Shown in pieces: positions 12,282 through 24,200 of a stretch of DNA of 64,000 bases (position 1 is its first letter; each line of letters begins with the position of its first letter). The DNA comes from Hevea brasiliensis (lineage: Eukaryota; Streptophyta; Magnoliopsida; Malpighiales; Euphorbiaceae): contig NC_079497.1 of assembly GCF_030052815.1 (NCBI RefSeq), forward strand, positions 24,256,258-24,320,257, in the 5' to 3' direction. The notes beneath the pieces were generated by a model that ran no database searches, was not told the origin of the DNA, and worked only from the letters and a program-made list of their open reading frames with translations. A program made the position numbers and the translations under genes.

Positions 12282-12704
12282 TGCTGGTTTTTCAACTCTG
12301 CAAGTGCACGGATTGCTAACAAGTAATAAAGTAGTGAGTGAAGTATCGTCCCACGAGAAATTTGGTTAGTAAGTACCAAACTACACAGCAGTTGTAACTG
12401 TTTAGGCTACACCGAATATGAATGAAAAGTATATTAAACTTATTTTGAAGGCTGAAAATAAACTTTAAATAAAACTATCAATTGAAATAATTTCAAAATT
12501 AAGATTTCACATTATAATCTTATTATAGATTTTAATCTCATCTATTCATTGGATTGAGGATCGTCACTTTGATGGAAATTAATCCTAAAATATCATAGGT
12601 CCTTTCTCAAAGCACCTAAGGTGTTTTCCAATTAGAGCCAAAACCTACTTTTATTGGTGATTAGTCCTAATAAACCCTTTAAGATTTATGATTAATTTTA
12701 GAAC
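12282..12704 (-). repeat. Ath1 3' LTR, distal part
   Basis: Begins on the plus strand with TGCTGG (minus-strand end CCAGCA) and holds CTGCAAGTGCACGGATTG and GTATCGTCCCACGAG, a stretch I remember from Athila-type LTRs. It is cut at 12704 by Cop1 and resumes at 45450. Joined length is about 1594 bp, usual for Athila LTRs. The left boundary is estimated from the TG start. Confidence 0.6.
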
Positions 12705-12722
12705 TGATGGTGCGGTGGAAGA

Positions 12723-14826
12723 TGTTAGGAGTATGCCCTAGAGCATATCATTTAGTATGTATCTTGTACATATTTTTATTAATAAAAGGCATTTCCACTT
12801 TTCCGTTTACATAATATATTTATGTGTAATAGAAAAGGTCCATTGATATTTTGTTAGAAATATTATTCTTAAGTTGTTAAGAATATGAGTGACAATATTT
12901 CTAGCACGAAGTATCATAAATAGGTTCACAATCGAGGATACTTCATAATAAGGACATGACTTATCCAGAAAGATTGTATTCATATTTGTTCCCAAGTTAT
13001 TTATATGAGATATAAATAAGATGGAATGGTGAGTCTCATGCCATATAACAAACATGATAGGCACTTATAAATGATAAGTAGGCCGAACCAGTGACACTTA
13101 TGACAAGCTCATGGAGTTTACTCTTGTCAATGTTTTGTCATAAATCATATCGATGCATATAATCTTTAGACTGAGATAGCATGCATTATCTTATATATAG
13201 GTAGTTTGAGTTTGATAATCGCTTTCATACTTGTACGGTGTATGGGTATATGGGCATGTGTTGGCTCCTACTAGTTATATATGGAGGTAGGTGTTGATCA
13301 AGATGGAATCTGTTCCTCTAAGTAAATAGAGATAAAATCCTATGTTCATTTAATTGTTCTTGATGTTTCAAGTTTCTGGCCAGGACAGATAGATTTATTC
13401 AGAAAAGAGTTTCTGATGAGAAAATCTTTTAATCAAGAACTGGAATTAAAAGAGAACATAATATTCATAGCAAATGGAGTTTGACATAAACCATGACTCA
13501 AATTTGAGTTGGGATTTTGTAACAGAGATTCTAGTGCATGGTAACATATGATTATAGGTTCATTTAAGGTAAACCTTATTACTAATTGGGTGGCCATGGC
13601 ATGCTATGCTAGGTGTTAATCATGGTCTATGAGGTTCATAAAATGATTTAGAGAAATCATTTATGGTAAGAAAGAGTTCTGATGATATTAAGAGTTGATA
13701 TCATGTCTCATTGCCAATTAGTGATGAGCCTAGTAAGTCACACACATACACAAGTTATCACCTAATTAAATATGATTTAATTAATTAATTAAAGAGTTTA
13801 ATTGATTAATTAAATAGGTTTGGTTTGCAATTAGTTTGCAAAGTCCCTAGCATGACTTGAAACCAAATCTAGATTATTGGATGTATAATATAAGTTAAAT
13901 TTATATTTAAAGTGTTTAAATATGAATTTAATTAATGAGAAATTAATTAATAGAGATTAATTAATTAATTTATGTTTGATATAAATTAATTAGAAGAAGA
14001 AAAATAATTATTTTGGGTTAAGAACTCAAAATTAAGACACAGGGGCATTTTGGTCATTTTGCAGTGTGACACGTGGCACCATGAGATGGTGACACATGGC
14101 ATAACACATAAGCTTGCCAAATGTTTTTTAATCATGTAAGATAATTAAAATCAAGATTAAATATAGGTTTGACACTTGGCACAATGTGATTGGGTCACTT
14201 AAACCTAGAGCTAATCAAAGGGTGACATGTGGCAAGGGTTTAATGTGTTAACCTAGCTATTTAAGTGTTGTTATGAGAAAATAAAAGACAACCAGCAGCC
14301 ACACTCCTTGGTCATGCCATTTTGCAGCCCTCCCTCTATTCTTCTTCATCTCTCATCAATTCAAAGAGATTAGCCATCAATCTCTTGAATTAAGAACACT
14401 AGAAATTGTTTCTAGTGTCCTGTTTACATCTCTAATCTCTTAAAAGGCAGAACTTGAATTTCTAATTAATAGAAAAGGCTTTAGAAGCTGTTTAAGGGCT
14501 GCCATAGGTGTTCCTGGTGTGGACAAGCTAGAGGGACAACATCTGGTGTCCTGAAGACGAATCTCAAAGGCGCAGACACTGCAAAGGCATCAAGAGGTTA
14601 GTGTAATCGTTCTTGATTTAATCTAGGGTTCTAAAATTAATCTGATTAATTTTAAAATCTTAAATGGCAAATACAAATCCAAAAACATATTAAAAGAGTT
14701 TTAATATGTTGTTTATCATTGAAATCAAATAGATATAAATAAATCTTGCATGATGCATGTGACCCTAGGTGAAAATTTTTGAATTCAATGGTATAAACTT
14801 ATGTTTTTCACGCTTCCGTTCCTTCA
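12723..14826 (+). repeat. Cop2 5' LTR, 2104 bp
   Basis: Starts TGTTAGGAGTATGCCC and ends CGCTTCCGTTCCTTCA before the primer site. It has AT-rich palindromic stretches (near 13770-13810 and 13920-13970), the shared motif GGGGCATTTTGGTCATTT at 14041, and paired CACGTG/CACATG stretches near 14070-14100. It is nearly identical to the joined 3' LTR. Confidence 0.94.
14259..14266 (+). promoter_or_regulatory. TATA-like box in Cop2 5' LTR
   Basis: TATTTAAG precedes the pyrimidine-rich stretch near 14300-14350. The same octamer is at 32724-32731 in the 3' LTR. Promoter role inferred from position only. Confidence 0.4.
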
Positions 14827-16612
14827 ATTAGTATCAGAGCCACTATATTTGCCATTTAGATTGTTTATTATATGATTTAATTGTGTGATTTGATCATGAG
14901 ATGATTGATCCATTGCTGGTTGGATCAAGAGGTGTGGCGGCATGCTTGATGAACTCCAACATGGTGCGCATGGCTTTGGAAGATCATGGTGCGCATGGTT
15001 GTTATTAAATTCTGCAATTGTTGCATGGTGAAAGGTTCATCATATGACTAATTAAAATGTTTAATTAGGATTTTTAATCACACAATTAAATTATGATTCA
15101 AATCAGAATTTTAAAAATTGTTTGAATGTGATTCAAATCTGAATTTTAAAAGTTGTTTGAATGTGATTCAAATCTGAATTTTTAAACTTGTTTGAATCAT
15201 ATTTAAATCTGATTTTTTAAAATTGATAGAATAAAATTCAGATCTGATTTTTTAAAAAATGGTTGAATGTGATTCAAATCTGATTTTTTAAAAAATGTTT
15301 GAATGTGATTCAAATCTGAATTTTTGAAGTTGTTTGAATGTGATTCAAATATGAATTTTTAAATTTGTTTGAATGAGATTCAAATCTGAATTTTTAAATT
15401 CATTTGAATCATATTCAAATCTGGATTTTTAAGTTGAATATGAGATATTCAATTTAATTTAAGTATGTATGTTTTATTTAATTGTTAAATAGTGATATGC
15501 ATGATGGATGATCATGGACTATAAAAGACCAATGTGATTGGATTTATTTCTTTTATGTTTCTTTGGGATTGTAAATTAATTAATTTATTTTAATTTATTT
15601 TGGGCATGTATTATTAAGGTTGTAATAATTTTTGGGTTGTAATTTCATTTATTTAAGTTCTTGTAAATTCGCCTTGGTATGCCAAGGATTACTATGTAAT
15701 ATTAGATTGCAAGAAGTTCAAGGAGGTCAAGAGCATTGGTGGGACCAGTGGGAGGAATTCAAGATCAAGTGTTGATTATGTACTCCTTCAGCAACTCTTG
15801 TAAAATGAATGAATGAAATACACCTAGGAATGCCCCGATTCAATTCTTGGTGGCTCAGAATTGAATCCCTTAGAAAGTCCATGATCATACCATATTTACT
15901 GCTTATCCATGAATGCATGAGATGCATGGGAATGTATGCAATTATATGATATATGCATGCTAAATTGATAATGTGCAAAGTGAGACCATAATAGTAATTA
16001 GAATGACCATAAAATCTTCCAAATAAATGATTAAGTTGGAAATGCTATAATTAAAGTAATTATAACATAGGCCCTCCATTGGGGCAATTATTTTAAGAAA
16101 TTTTAAATAGTTGCATGAGATGCAATTAATTTAAGAGATTTTCTTAAGAATAATTGTTAAGCATGAGATGTCGTGAATATGTAAATGGTTTAGTGGCCAA
16201 TATTGGATGTACCTGAGGACATTAAAATTATTTACATAATTACTGGCTCAATGGGATCAACTTAACTAAAGCAAGATAAGTCAATAATGGATGTACCTGA
16301 GATTTTGAGCATTAGGGGCTAGGTAAAGGATTGAACCTCACATGAGATGTGATGGGCAAGGAGTTGCTTACTTATAGTTTATTGTAATTCCAATAATGGA
16401 TGTACCTGAGGATGATCAATAGAATTATAAGAATTCAATCACCCACTAGAAATCCATCCAACTACGATTTTCGTTTTCTACTTTGGAAGTGTAGGATTCG
16501 CTAAGTTAGTGGGAGGACCAATTTGATTAAAAGACCATAATCATTTTGGTTAATTACATGATACATTTACTAATTAATCTGTTTATTTTCTGCAGTTAAT
16601 TTTCTGATAAAA
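14827..16612 (+). other. Cop2 leader: primer site, tandem repeats, possible splice acceptor
   Basis: The primer binding site TTAGTATCAGAGCC lies at 14828-14841. About 1.8 kb of non-coding leader follows, with ten copies of a 35-bp repeat (15090-15440) and three copies of ATGGATGTACCTGAG (near 16206, 16288 and 16397). The last 25 bases before the gag start contain TTTATTTTCTGCAG, which looks like a 3' splice site. The Cop1 leader has the same motif types on its own strand, so these are features of the group. Confidence 0.7.
15090..15440 (+). repeat. Tandem repeat, about 35 bp x 10, in Cop2 leader
   Basis: The core GATTCAAATCTGAATTTTTA starts near 15095, 15130, 15165, 15200, 15235, 15271, 15307, 15342, 15377 and 15412, a steady 35-36 bp step. 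Each unit holds the short inverted repeat TTGAATGTGATTCAA or a variant. Copies differ by a few bases. Confidence 0.85.
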
Positions 16613-16914
16613 ATGAGCACAAAACAACCACCACCATCCAATATCCTTGCAAGCATACTTGATCACAATAGGTTGACAGGACCTAATCCGTCTGATTGGC
16701 TAAGAAATTTGAAACTTGTCCTGAACCTTGAACATATAGGATATATTCTAGATTCAAATGTTCCTGGTCCCTTACCTCTAGAGGCCACACAAGAGGAACA
16801 TGAAACTTTGGACAAGTGGAAGGAGCATGATATAAGAGCTAAGTGTTACATGCTCGCTTCCATGAGTAATGAGTTACAGAAGCAGCATGAAAACATGCAG
16901 AGTGTGAGTGAGAT

Positions 16915-19900
16915 TGTAACACCCTCCCGGTAGCAACTCCGTACATTCTACTGTTCTGGTGACCAGTGTCGGTCCGGACAGCTAGAACGTCCGGAAAAAT
17001 ATTTAAACTTAAGTGAGGGACCATAATCAACTCAAACATTAATAAGAAAAATTTAGTAAAAAAATTTAGAAATAAAATACAATCGAGTTAAATGAGCCGG
17101 TGCCCTAGCGATGGGTAACCCAGAGGGAAGTTGCGGTTCTCGCAACTAGGAGCCCTAGACCCGGGGGAAAAATCGTAAAATAATTTTTGGAACTCCAGAG
17201 AAGGGTTATTGAGGTTCCCATGGCATTAGAATGCCAAGGAAATACCTAGAAAAATTTTTCAATCGGTACAGACAATTTTGACCCGTTAAGCCAAACGGAG
17301 GGCATTTTGGTTATTTCGCCTTCAGAGGTGATTTTTGGCCGACTTGTCCAGTTGAGTAAATAATTATTATGACAAAAAATATGAATTAATGTTGATGAAA
17401 AACTAATTTAAAGTTAGTAGAAAAGAAAAGAAAAGAAATTGAATTAAAACTTGAATTATGACATCATAATGATGTCATCAAAAAGGCCTCCACCAATCAC
17501 ACTTTAACAAGCACTCTTAAACCACTTAAAAAAGAAAGAAATGAGTTAAAAATTAAACAAATTTTCTGCTCTTCTTCTCCAAATTTCGCAGCCCTCTCCC
17601 TCACCTCTCTCAACCTCCATGAAAGCCTCCTTGTAAGCTTGATTTCTCCCTTCATCCCACCATAAAACCCCATCTTCCTTTCACAAAAATTGGTCATCAC
17701 AATTTGTGCAATACTTGGGCAGCAAAAAGAAGTGAAAATAAAGAAGTTTTTTTCAAGCTTGGATTGGCATACAACAAGGTTAGTGCACATATATACTTAA
17801 ATCTCCTTTATTCCATGTTAAAGCCTTAAAGTGAGTAAGAATTTGTAACTTAAATAAATGAAATTTATGTTTATGCATGCCTTGAATTTCGGCAGCCCTA
17901 AGGAAGGAACAATGATGGAGTGTTTTTGATGGTTTTAATGGACTTAGAATGAATTGGAGATTATGTTTAAGCTATATATCTACATAGATAATGAATTAGT
18001 GTGCTTAACTAAGGTGTATGGGTAAATTGAAATGGAAACTAGGGTTTTGAGGGTGAAAATGTGGACTTGGCTTATGAAATTGTTAAAGGACATTCTAATG
18101 GTCAATTAGTGACCATTTGAGGAAATTTAACCATAATTTGGACTGAAAATTAGCATGGCAAAGTGAATGACTATGCTGCCTAGGGACAGCAGCAATGGTG
18201 ACTGAGATTCCAGTCCAATTAGACAGCCATAACTTTGGCTGTGTTGGTCCAATTGGTGTTTGGCCAATTGGACATGAAACTAGGCTTATAATGGCACATT
18301 TTTGCTGAAGAAACCATGCCCAAAAGACCAAAGCAAGAGGACCAAAAGTTGGCCCCAATCCGGATACCCTGCAACTGATTCTGCAGAATGACCAAATGAA
18401 CAATAACTATTCATTTGGCCATAACTCACTATAGATTTGGTCAATTGACCTGAAATTTTTACAGCAACAAGTTAAGACATAGAAAAACAACTTTCATGAA
18501 GAAACCTACCCCAAATTATGTCCAGAACCTAACCCAAATGGCAGTCACAGTCACTGTTCATGTTACTGTAGATTTGGTAACTCTGCAGTTTTGGCAATCC
18601 GGCCAGCTGTGGTTTTTGGACCATATCTGGAGCTACAAAACTCCAAATGGAGTGATTCAAAAAAATAAATTCAACTAGACAAAATAAGGAACAACTTTCA
18701 TGTTTACCATTTCCTCAAATTCCCACAGCAACAGGGCCCAATGGAATAGTAAATTTAGGTCACAAAAACTGAAAATTCTGCTCTCTAGGTTTTAGGTTTG
18801 GAAATGGATTTAGGGGTTAATTCCAACAAGTTTTAAATGCAAAATGTGGTATGTTGGGAGTGTCAAAACCAATATACCTATTTTCTATCCAAAAGTCAAC
18901 ATTTTTGTTGACCAATGGGGTGAATAGTGACACCAAAACTTGAAATTCACAAATTGAAGAATTTAAAAGTTTCAAATGCCCTAGTATACCTAACAAGATT
19001 GGTTTGGATAGTTTAGCATGCCAATAGGGTTCAGTTAGCAGTACTGCACATGACAATATGCCATTCTGTGATTTTATGGCTTTTAGCCATTCTGACCTTG
19101 TATTGAGATTTGGCCTTGTGCCTGATGTTATCACAGCTTGTTAGCTGTTCTGTTGCACACCGGGAGATGCATACGTGACCGATGGTGTGACGGCCCGAGG
19201 TACTTGATACCCAGTGCCAGTTTACCCGTTTATCCAGTCCAGTCATCTAGTGTAGGTTACTTGGGCAACAAAATGAATGAAAGTGGACAAAGTTAATGAT
19301 ATACAAATTCAAAACAAATAAAACATATACATTCACTACATATTTATTTTCTGCTATTTTCTTTTATTTTATTATTGCACCACTAAGCATTATTGCTTAG
19401 CGTTGCTTTTGCCACGCCGTGAGGTACTGGAGATACCGATCGTGAGCCCGTGAGATCGCAGATCAGGTGAATCCATCCTGCAGCTTCGCATGTTGTCCGT
19501 GTCACCTCACCACCTGTAGTGCATTGGTAGGGCACTAGGTGTCATTTTGTCATTTTGTAACTAAATTTTTATTTTCTCATATGTAATTAAACTTGTGTAA
19601 TGTATATTGATGTTCATGTAAATTATGAAAATTGTATTTGTCAATGGAAAAGTAAATATCTATTTGTGATTTATATTTGATTATAATATGTGATGGATGA
19701 TTAAGAACTGAAATTGAGAAATGTTGTTGAGATCTTGATATTGAGATTTTGTTGATGAATTGAAGTTGAGATTGTTTGGAAATTATTTGGAAGTGTTTTT
19801 AACAGGTTCCAAAGAACTGTTTTCTCTATTTTTAGCTGGTATTCTGCTAGATTTTCTATAAAATTTTCAAAACCTCAAATAAATTATAATTTCAATAAAT

Positions 19901-20027
19901 GAACTATATTTCATAAACTATATTCAAAATTATGACAAAAAAATTGATTAAGGAAAAATAGAGTGTGCCGATACACCGTGTGGCATTGCTTACTCGGGTA
20001 TACTGTACACGGGTAAGGGGTGTCACA
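16915..20027 (+). repeat. Gyp2 5' LTR, 3113 bp
   Basis: Starts TGTAACACCCTCCCGG and ends GGGGTGTCACA. It contains the shared motif GAGGGCATTTTGGTTATTT near 17297, two 'CCATAACT' type modules (about 18416-18535 and 18608-18720), the palindrome GGTCAATTGACC at 18439-18450 and the paired-hairpin site at 19383-19400. Confidence 0.95.
19383..19400 (+). other. LTR hairpin 1, Gyp2 5' copy
   Basis: CTAAGCA-TTAT-TGCTTAG is a perfect 7-bp stem after GCACCA. Relative to Gyp1 (CTGAGTA/TACTCAG) three stem positions differ and all three partners changed to keep pairing. The second hairpin (GCGT...ACGC, 19400-19417) is weak here. Confidence 0.6.
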
Positions 20028-20032
20028 TTTAG

Positions 20033-20044
20033 TGGTATCAGAGC
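20033..20044 (+). promoter_or_regulatory. Gyp2 primer binding site (initiator Met-tRNA)
   Basis: TGGTATCAGAGC, the exact usual motif, lies five bases after the LTR end. Confidence 0.92.
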
Positions 20045-20149
20045 ACGGTTTAGGCGTTTCTGGGCCTAGATTGAGTCCATACCATGCATTGCATTTGTAA
20101 GAGTCGAGGTGACACTAATGTAGATCTGTTTGTCTTTGTTAAATAGGAT

Positions 20150-21275
20150 ATGGACCCTTCATCTCAAAGAGCAGTCGAGGAGGAAGTGGAGAGTCATGCT
20201 CCACCTGCAGCAGCTGAGACTGGGGGCATGGGAGAACCTGCTCCGCCAGCTCAAGCAGAGCCTGCTCAGCCTCCACAGGCCATGTTCCAGCAAATGGCCG
20301 ATTTCTTTAGACAAATGGTCGGAGTAATGCCAGCACCACCACCACCACCACCAGCTCCACAGCAGAAATCACACCTGGAAAGGCTAAGAAAGTTTGGAGC
20401 AGTGGACTTTTTCGGCAAGAGAGAAGATGATTCTGTTGTAGCCGAGAATTGGTTGAACAGAACGGGCAGAGTTCTAAAACAACTCCACTGCACCCCAGAG
20501 CAAAACCTAGAGGTTGCCATATCTTTGTTGCAAGATGATGCCTACGAATGGTGGGACATGGTATCCAATGAAGTGCAGCCAGAAGCTATAACTTGGGACT
20601 TCTTTCTCTCAGAATTCAAGAAGAAAAATGTGGGTACTGTATACCTGGAAGAGAGAAGAAGAGAGTTTATTAACCTGAGGTAGAGGCAATTTGTCGGTCG
20701 AGTATGAGAAAGAATTCGTCCGATTAAGCCGCTATGGAAGGGAGATAGTCCCTAATGAAGCTGAAAGATGTAAGAGATTTGAAGAGGGACTAAATGACAA
20801 CATAAAGATTCAGCTCACTGCCTTGGGAATCACAGAATTTAGCAAGTTAGTGGAAGCTGCAATAAGGGTTGAAAAAGTGAGAATCAGTGAGCAAACCAGA
20901 AGGGATAGACAGCAGAAGAGGGGACCAGGTCAGTCTAGCTCATCCCCTGCACCTGGGAAGAAGTTCAGAGGTCCATCTGCACGCAGTTCGGCCGCCATAC
21001 AAGGTCGTGGTCGATCTCGTGGTTCCAGCCACGCTCACCCCTAGGAGAGGTCACCCACACCATCGGTGCGCTCTCCAGGGATGGGGTTCAGGGGACCAGC
21101 CCCAACATCTTCTGCATGTCCGCATTGCCTGAAATGGCACAAGGGGGAATGTTGGAGAGTAACTGGTGCCTGTTTAAGATGTGGGTCGACAGAGCATCAG
21201 TTAAGGAACTGCCCACGTAGAACTACTACAGCTGCTCCAACACAAGGCATGCACTGCCTCGCACTGCAGGGGTAG
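20150..21275 (+). pseudogene. Gyp2 gag, broken
   Basis: Opens MDPSSQRAVEEEVESHAPPA at 20150. A Pro/Gln-rich N-terminus with a proline run (about 20330-20360) precedes the gag domain (LLQDDAYEWWDM near 20528), a basic linker (about 20895-21045) and two Cys/His clusters (CPHCLKWHKGECW and CLRCGSTEHQLRNCP, about 21119-21224). The frame is broken by a TAG at 20681-20683 (Gln expected), an extra T a few bases on, and a TAG at 21042-21044. Another shift near 21275 separates it from pol. Confidence 0.9.
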
Positions 21276-21292
21276 AAAATCTGCAAACAGGT

Positions 21293-24200
21293 GTGGGACC
21301 ATCACGAGGCTCAGATCGAGCGCCAGAGAGGCCGATAATGGACCACCGCGTAAATTATGCCCTGAGAGCTCATGAGGAGCAAGATGCCCCGGATGTCATC
21401 AGGGGTACGTTCTCCCTCTATAATACACCTGTGCATGCATTGGTGGATCCAGGATCCACTCATTCATATATCTGCATCAACCTACCCGTAGAAAGGGGGA
21501 TACTAGTAGGGGAGAGTGACCAAGACATTCTGGTCACTAATCCATTGGGCCACAGTGTGGTAGTGAACAAAGTGTACAAGGGTTGCCCGTTAAGGATTCA
21601 GGGGTATGAATTCTTGGCAGACCTAATCGAGTTGCCCTTCCACGAGTTTGACGTGATTTTGGGAATGGACTGGTTGTCACGTCATCAGGCAATAGTTGAT
21701 TGCAAATTGAAGAGAATTTCACTAAAAACTTCAGAGGGTAATGAGATCACAGTTGTGGGGGAAAGGACAGATTTCTTGTCCAATGTCATATCAGCCACAG
21801 TTGCAAGAAGAATGATGAGAAAAGGCTGTGAAGCCTACCTAGCACATGTGATGGATACTAGGCAGGCTAAGCCAAACCTGAGTGATATACCCATAGTGAG
21901 AGACTTTCCAGAAGTATTTCCTGAAGAATTGCCTGGTTTGCCGCCAGAAAGGGAAGTTGAATTTGCTATTGAGACACTGCCGGGTACAGCACCCATTTTC
22001 ATTGCTCCTTATAGGATGGCACCCACAGAATTGAGGGAGTTGAAAACTCAGTTGCAAGAGTTGCTTGATAAGGGGTTCATACACCCCAGTATGTCACCAT
22101 GGGGAGCTCCAGTGCTATTTGTAAAGAAGAAGAATGGGACTTTGAGGCTTTGCATTGATTACCGGCAGTTGAATAGAGTGACTGTGAAGAACAAATATCC
22201 GTTGCCTAGAATTGATGATCTGTTTGACCAGTTGAAGGGAGAAGGAGTATTTTCTAAGATTAATCTCAGATCAGGGTATCATCAGTTGAGGGTGAAGGAT
22301 GTAGATGTGCCAAAGACTGCATTCAGGACCCGATATGGGCATTATGAGTTTCTAGTGATGCCCTTTGGCCTAACAAATGCACCAGCAGCATTCATGGACC
22401 TTATGAACCGTATCTTCCATCCATACCTGGATCGGTTCGTAGTGGTCTTTATTGATGATATTTTGGTGTATTCCAAGACCAGGGAAGAACATGATGAGCA
22501 TTTGAGGATTGTTCTGCAAACCCTGAAAGAAAAGAAGCTGTATGCTAAGTTGTCCAAGTGTGACTTCTGGTTAAATGAGATTGCATTTCTTAGACACATA
22601 GTGTCAGCCGATGGGATTAGGGTGGATCCCAAGAAAATAGAAGCAGTAATGGAATGGAAGCCTCCCAGGAATACAACCGAGGTCAGAAGCTTCTTGGGGC
22701 TAGCTGGGTATTACAGGAGATTTGTGAAGGGATTTTCCTTAATAGCTGCTCCAATGACCAAGTTGTTACACAAGAACGACAGAGATGACTGGAATGACAA
22801 GTGTCAGACCAGTTTTGAGAAGTTGAAGGCTATGTTGACAGAAGCACCAGTGTTAACACAGCCAGTGTCAGGAAAAGACTTTGTGGTCTACAGTGATGCC
22901 TCACATAATGGGCTAGGTGTGTATTGATGCAAGAGGGAAAGGTGGTCGCTTATGCTTCCAGCACTAAGGCCACATGAATGCAATTACCCTACCCATGATC
23001 TAGAGCTACAAGAATTATCTTTGCACTAAAGATATGGAGGCATTACTTGTATGGTGAAAAGTGCTACATTTACACGACCACAAAAGCCCAAATATTTGCC
23101 AACTCGAGGAGCTCAACCTTAGACAGAGGCGATGGATTGAGTTCTGAAGGATTATGATTGTGTGATTGACTACCATCCCGGGAAGGCAAATGTAGTTCTT
23201 GATGCTTTGAGCAGAAAGTCCATCACACTTTGAGATCATTGAATGCCCGTCTATCTTTGATTCGAGATGGAGCTATTTTGGCCGAGTTGCAAGTGAGGCC
23301 AAACTCGCTACAAACAGATTTTAGATGGGCAAAAAGTAGATGAAAAGTCAAGCTATTATGAGCAAAATCCTAGAGGGAAAAGCGGTGACTATGAGGTGAA
23401 AGCATGGGTGTCTATGCACTACAAAGGAAGACTGTGTACCGGATAATGCGGAATTGAAAGCCAGATTCTGAAAGAGGCACACACGGTGTATATGCTATGC
23501 ACCCGGAAGTACAAAGATGTATCATGATCAAGCTCCAGATTGGTGGCTGGTATGAAGAAGGACATAGCCGACTATGTGACTAAATGCTTGACATGTCAAA
23601 GTCAAGGTAGAACATCAAGTTCCATCGTTTGCTACACCATACGCATACCGAATGGAAATGGGATCGGGTCACCATGGATTTTGTAAGTGGTCTACCTCTC
23701 ACTCGGAAGAAACATGATGCGGCATGGGTGATAGTTGATAGATTGACAAGTCGACACTTTCTACCGATTAGACTGACTACTCACTGGAGAAGTTAGCAGA
23801 ATTGTATATCAGTGAGATAGTTAGACTGCATGGAATTCCACTTTCCATCATATCTGATCGAGACCCAAGGTTCACATCGAGATTTTGGAAGAAGTTCCAT
23901 GAATCCTTGGGTACACAACTCCACTTCAAAGATGACTTTCCATCCTCGACGGATGGGCAATCGTAAAGAGTAATCCAGGTAAACAATTGAAACCAATTAG
24001 ATAAATACACATATTGAACTGAAATGACAATAATAACATGAAATATATGTCAGGTCCTTGAGGATATGCTGAGGAGTTGTGTCATTGAGTTTGAGGGAAG
24101 TTGGAATAGGTACCTCCCACTGGCAGAATTTGCATACAACCATAGCTACCAAGCTAGCATCCAAATGGCCCCATATGAAGCACTGTATGGGAGAAAATGT

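Noticed and set aside
12807..13064. 85-codon frame antisense to the Cop2 LTR, repeated at 31269-31526 and 34644-34901 with almost the same protein sequence
   Set aside because: The three copies are the three LTRs of one family, so identity follows from LTR similarity. No domain, signal or start context supports a gene.
15090..15440. CRISPR-like array
   Set aside because: The 35-bp units are directly adjacent without unique spacers and lie inside a plant copia leader.
17497..19246. Minus-strand frames of 71-105 codons in the Gyp2 5' LTR, repeated at 25409-27158 in the 3' LTR
   Set aside because: They are duplicated only because the LTRs are nearly identical, and they have low-complexity or unrecognisable composition.
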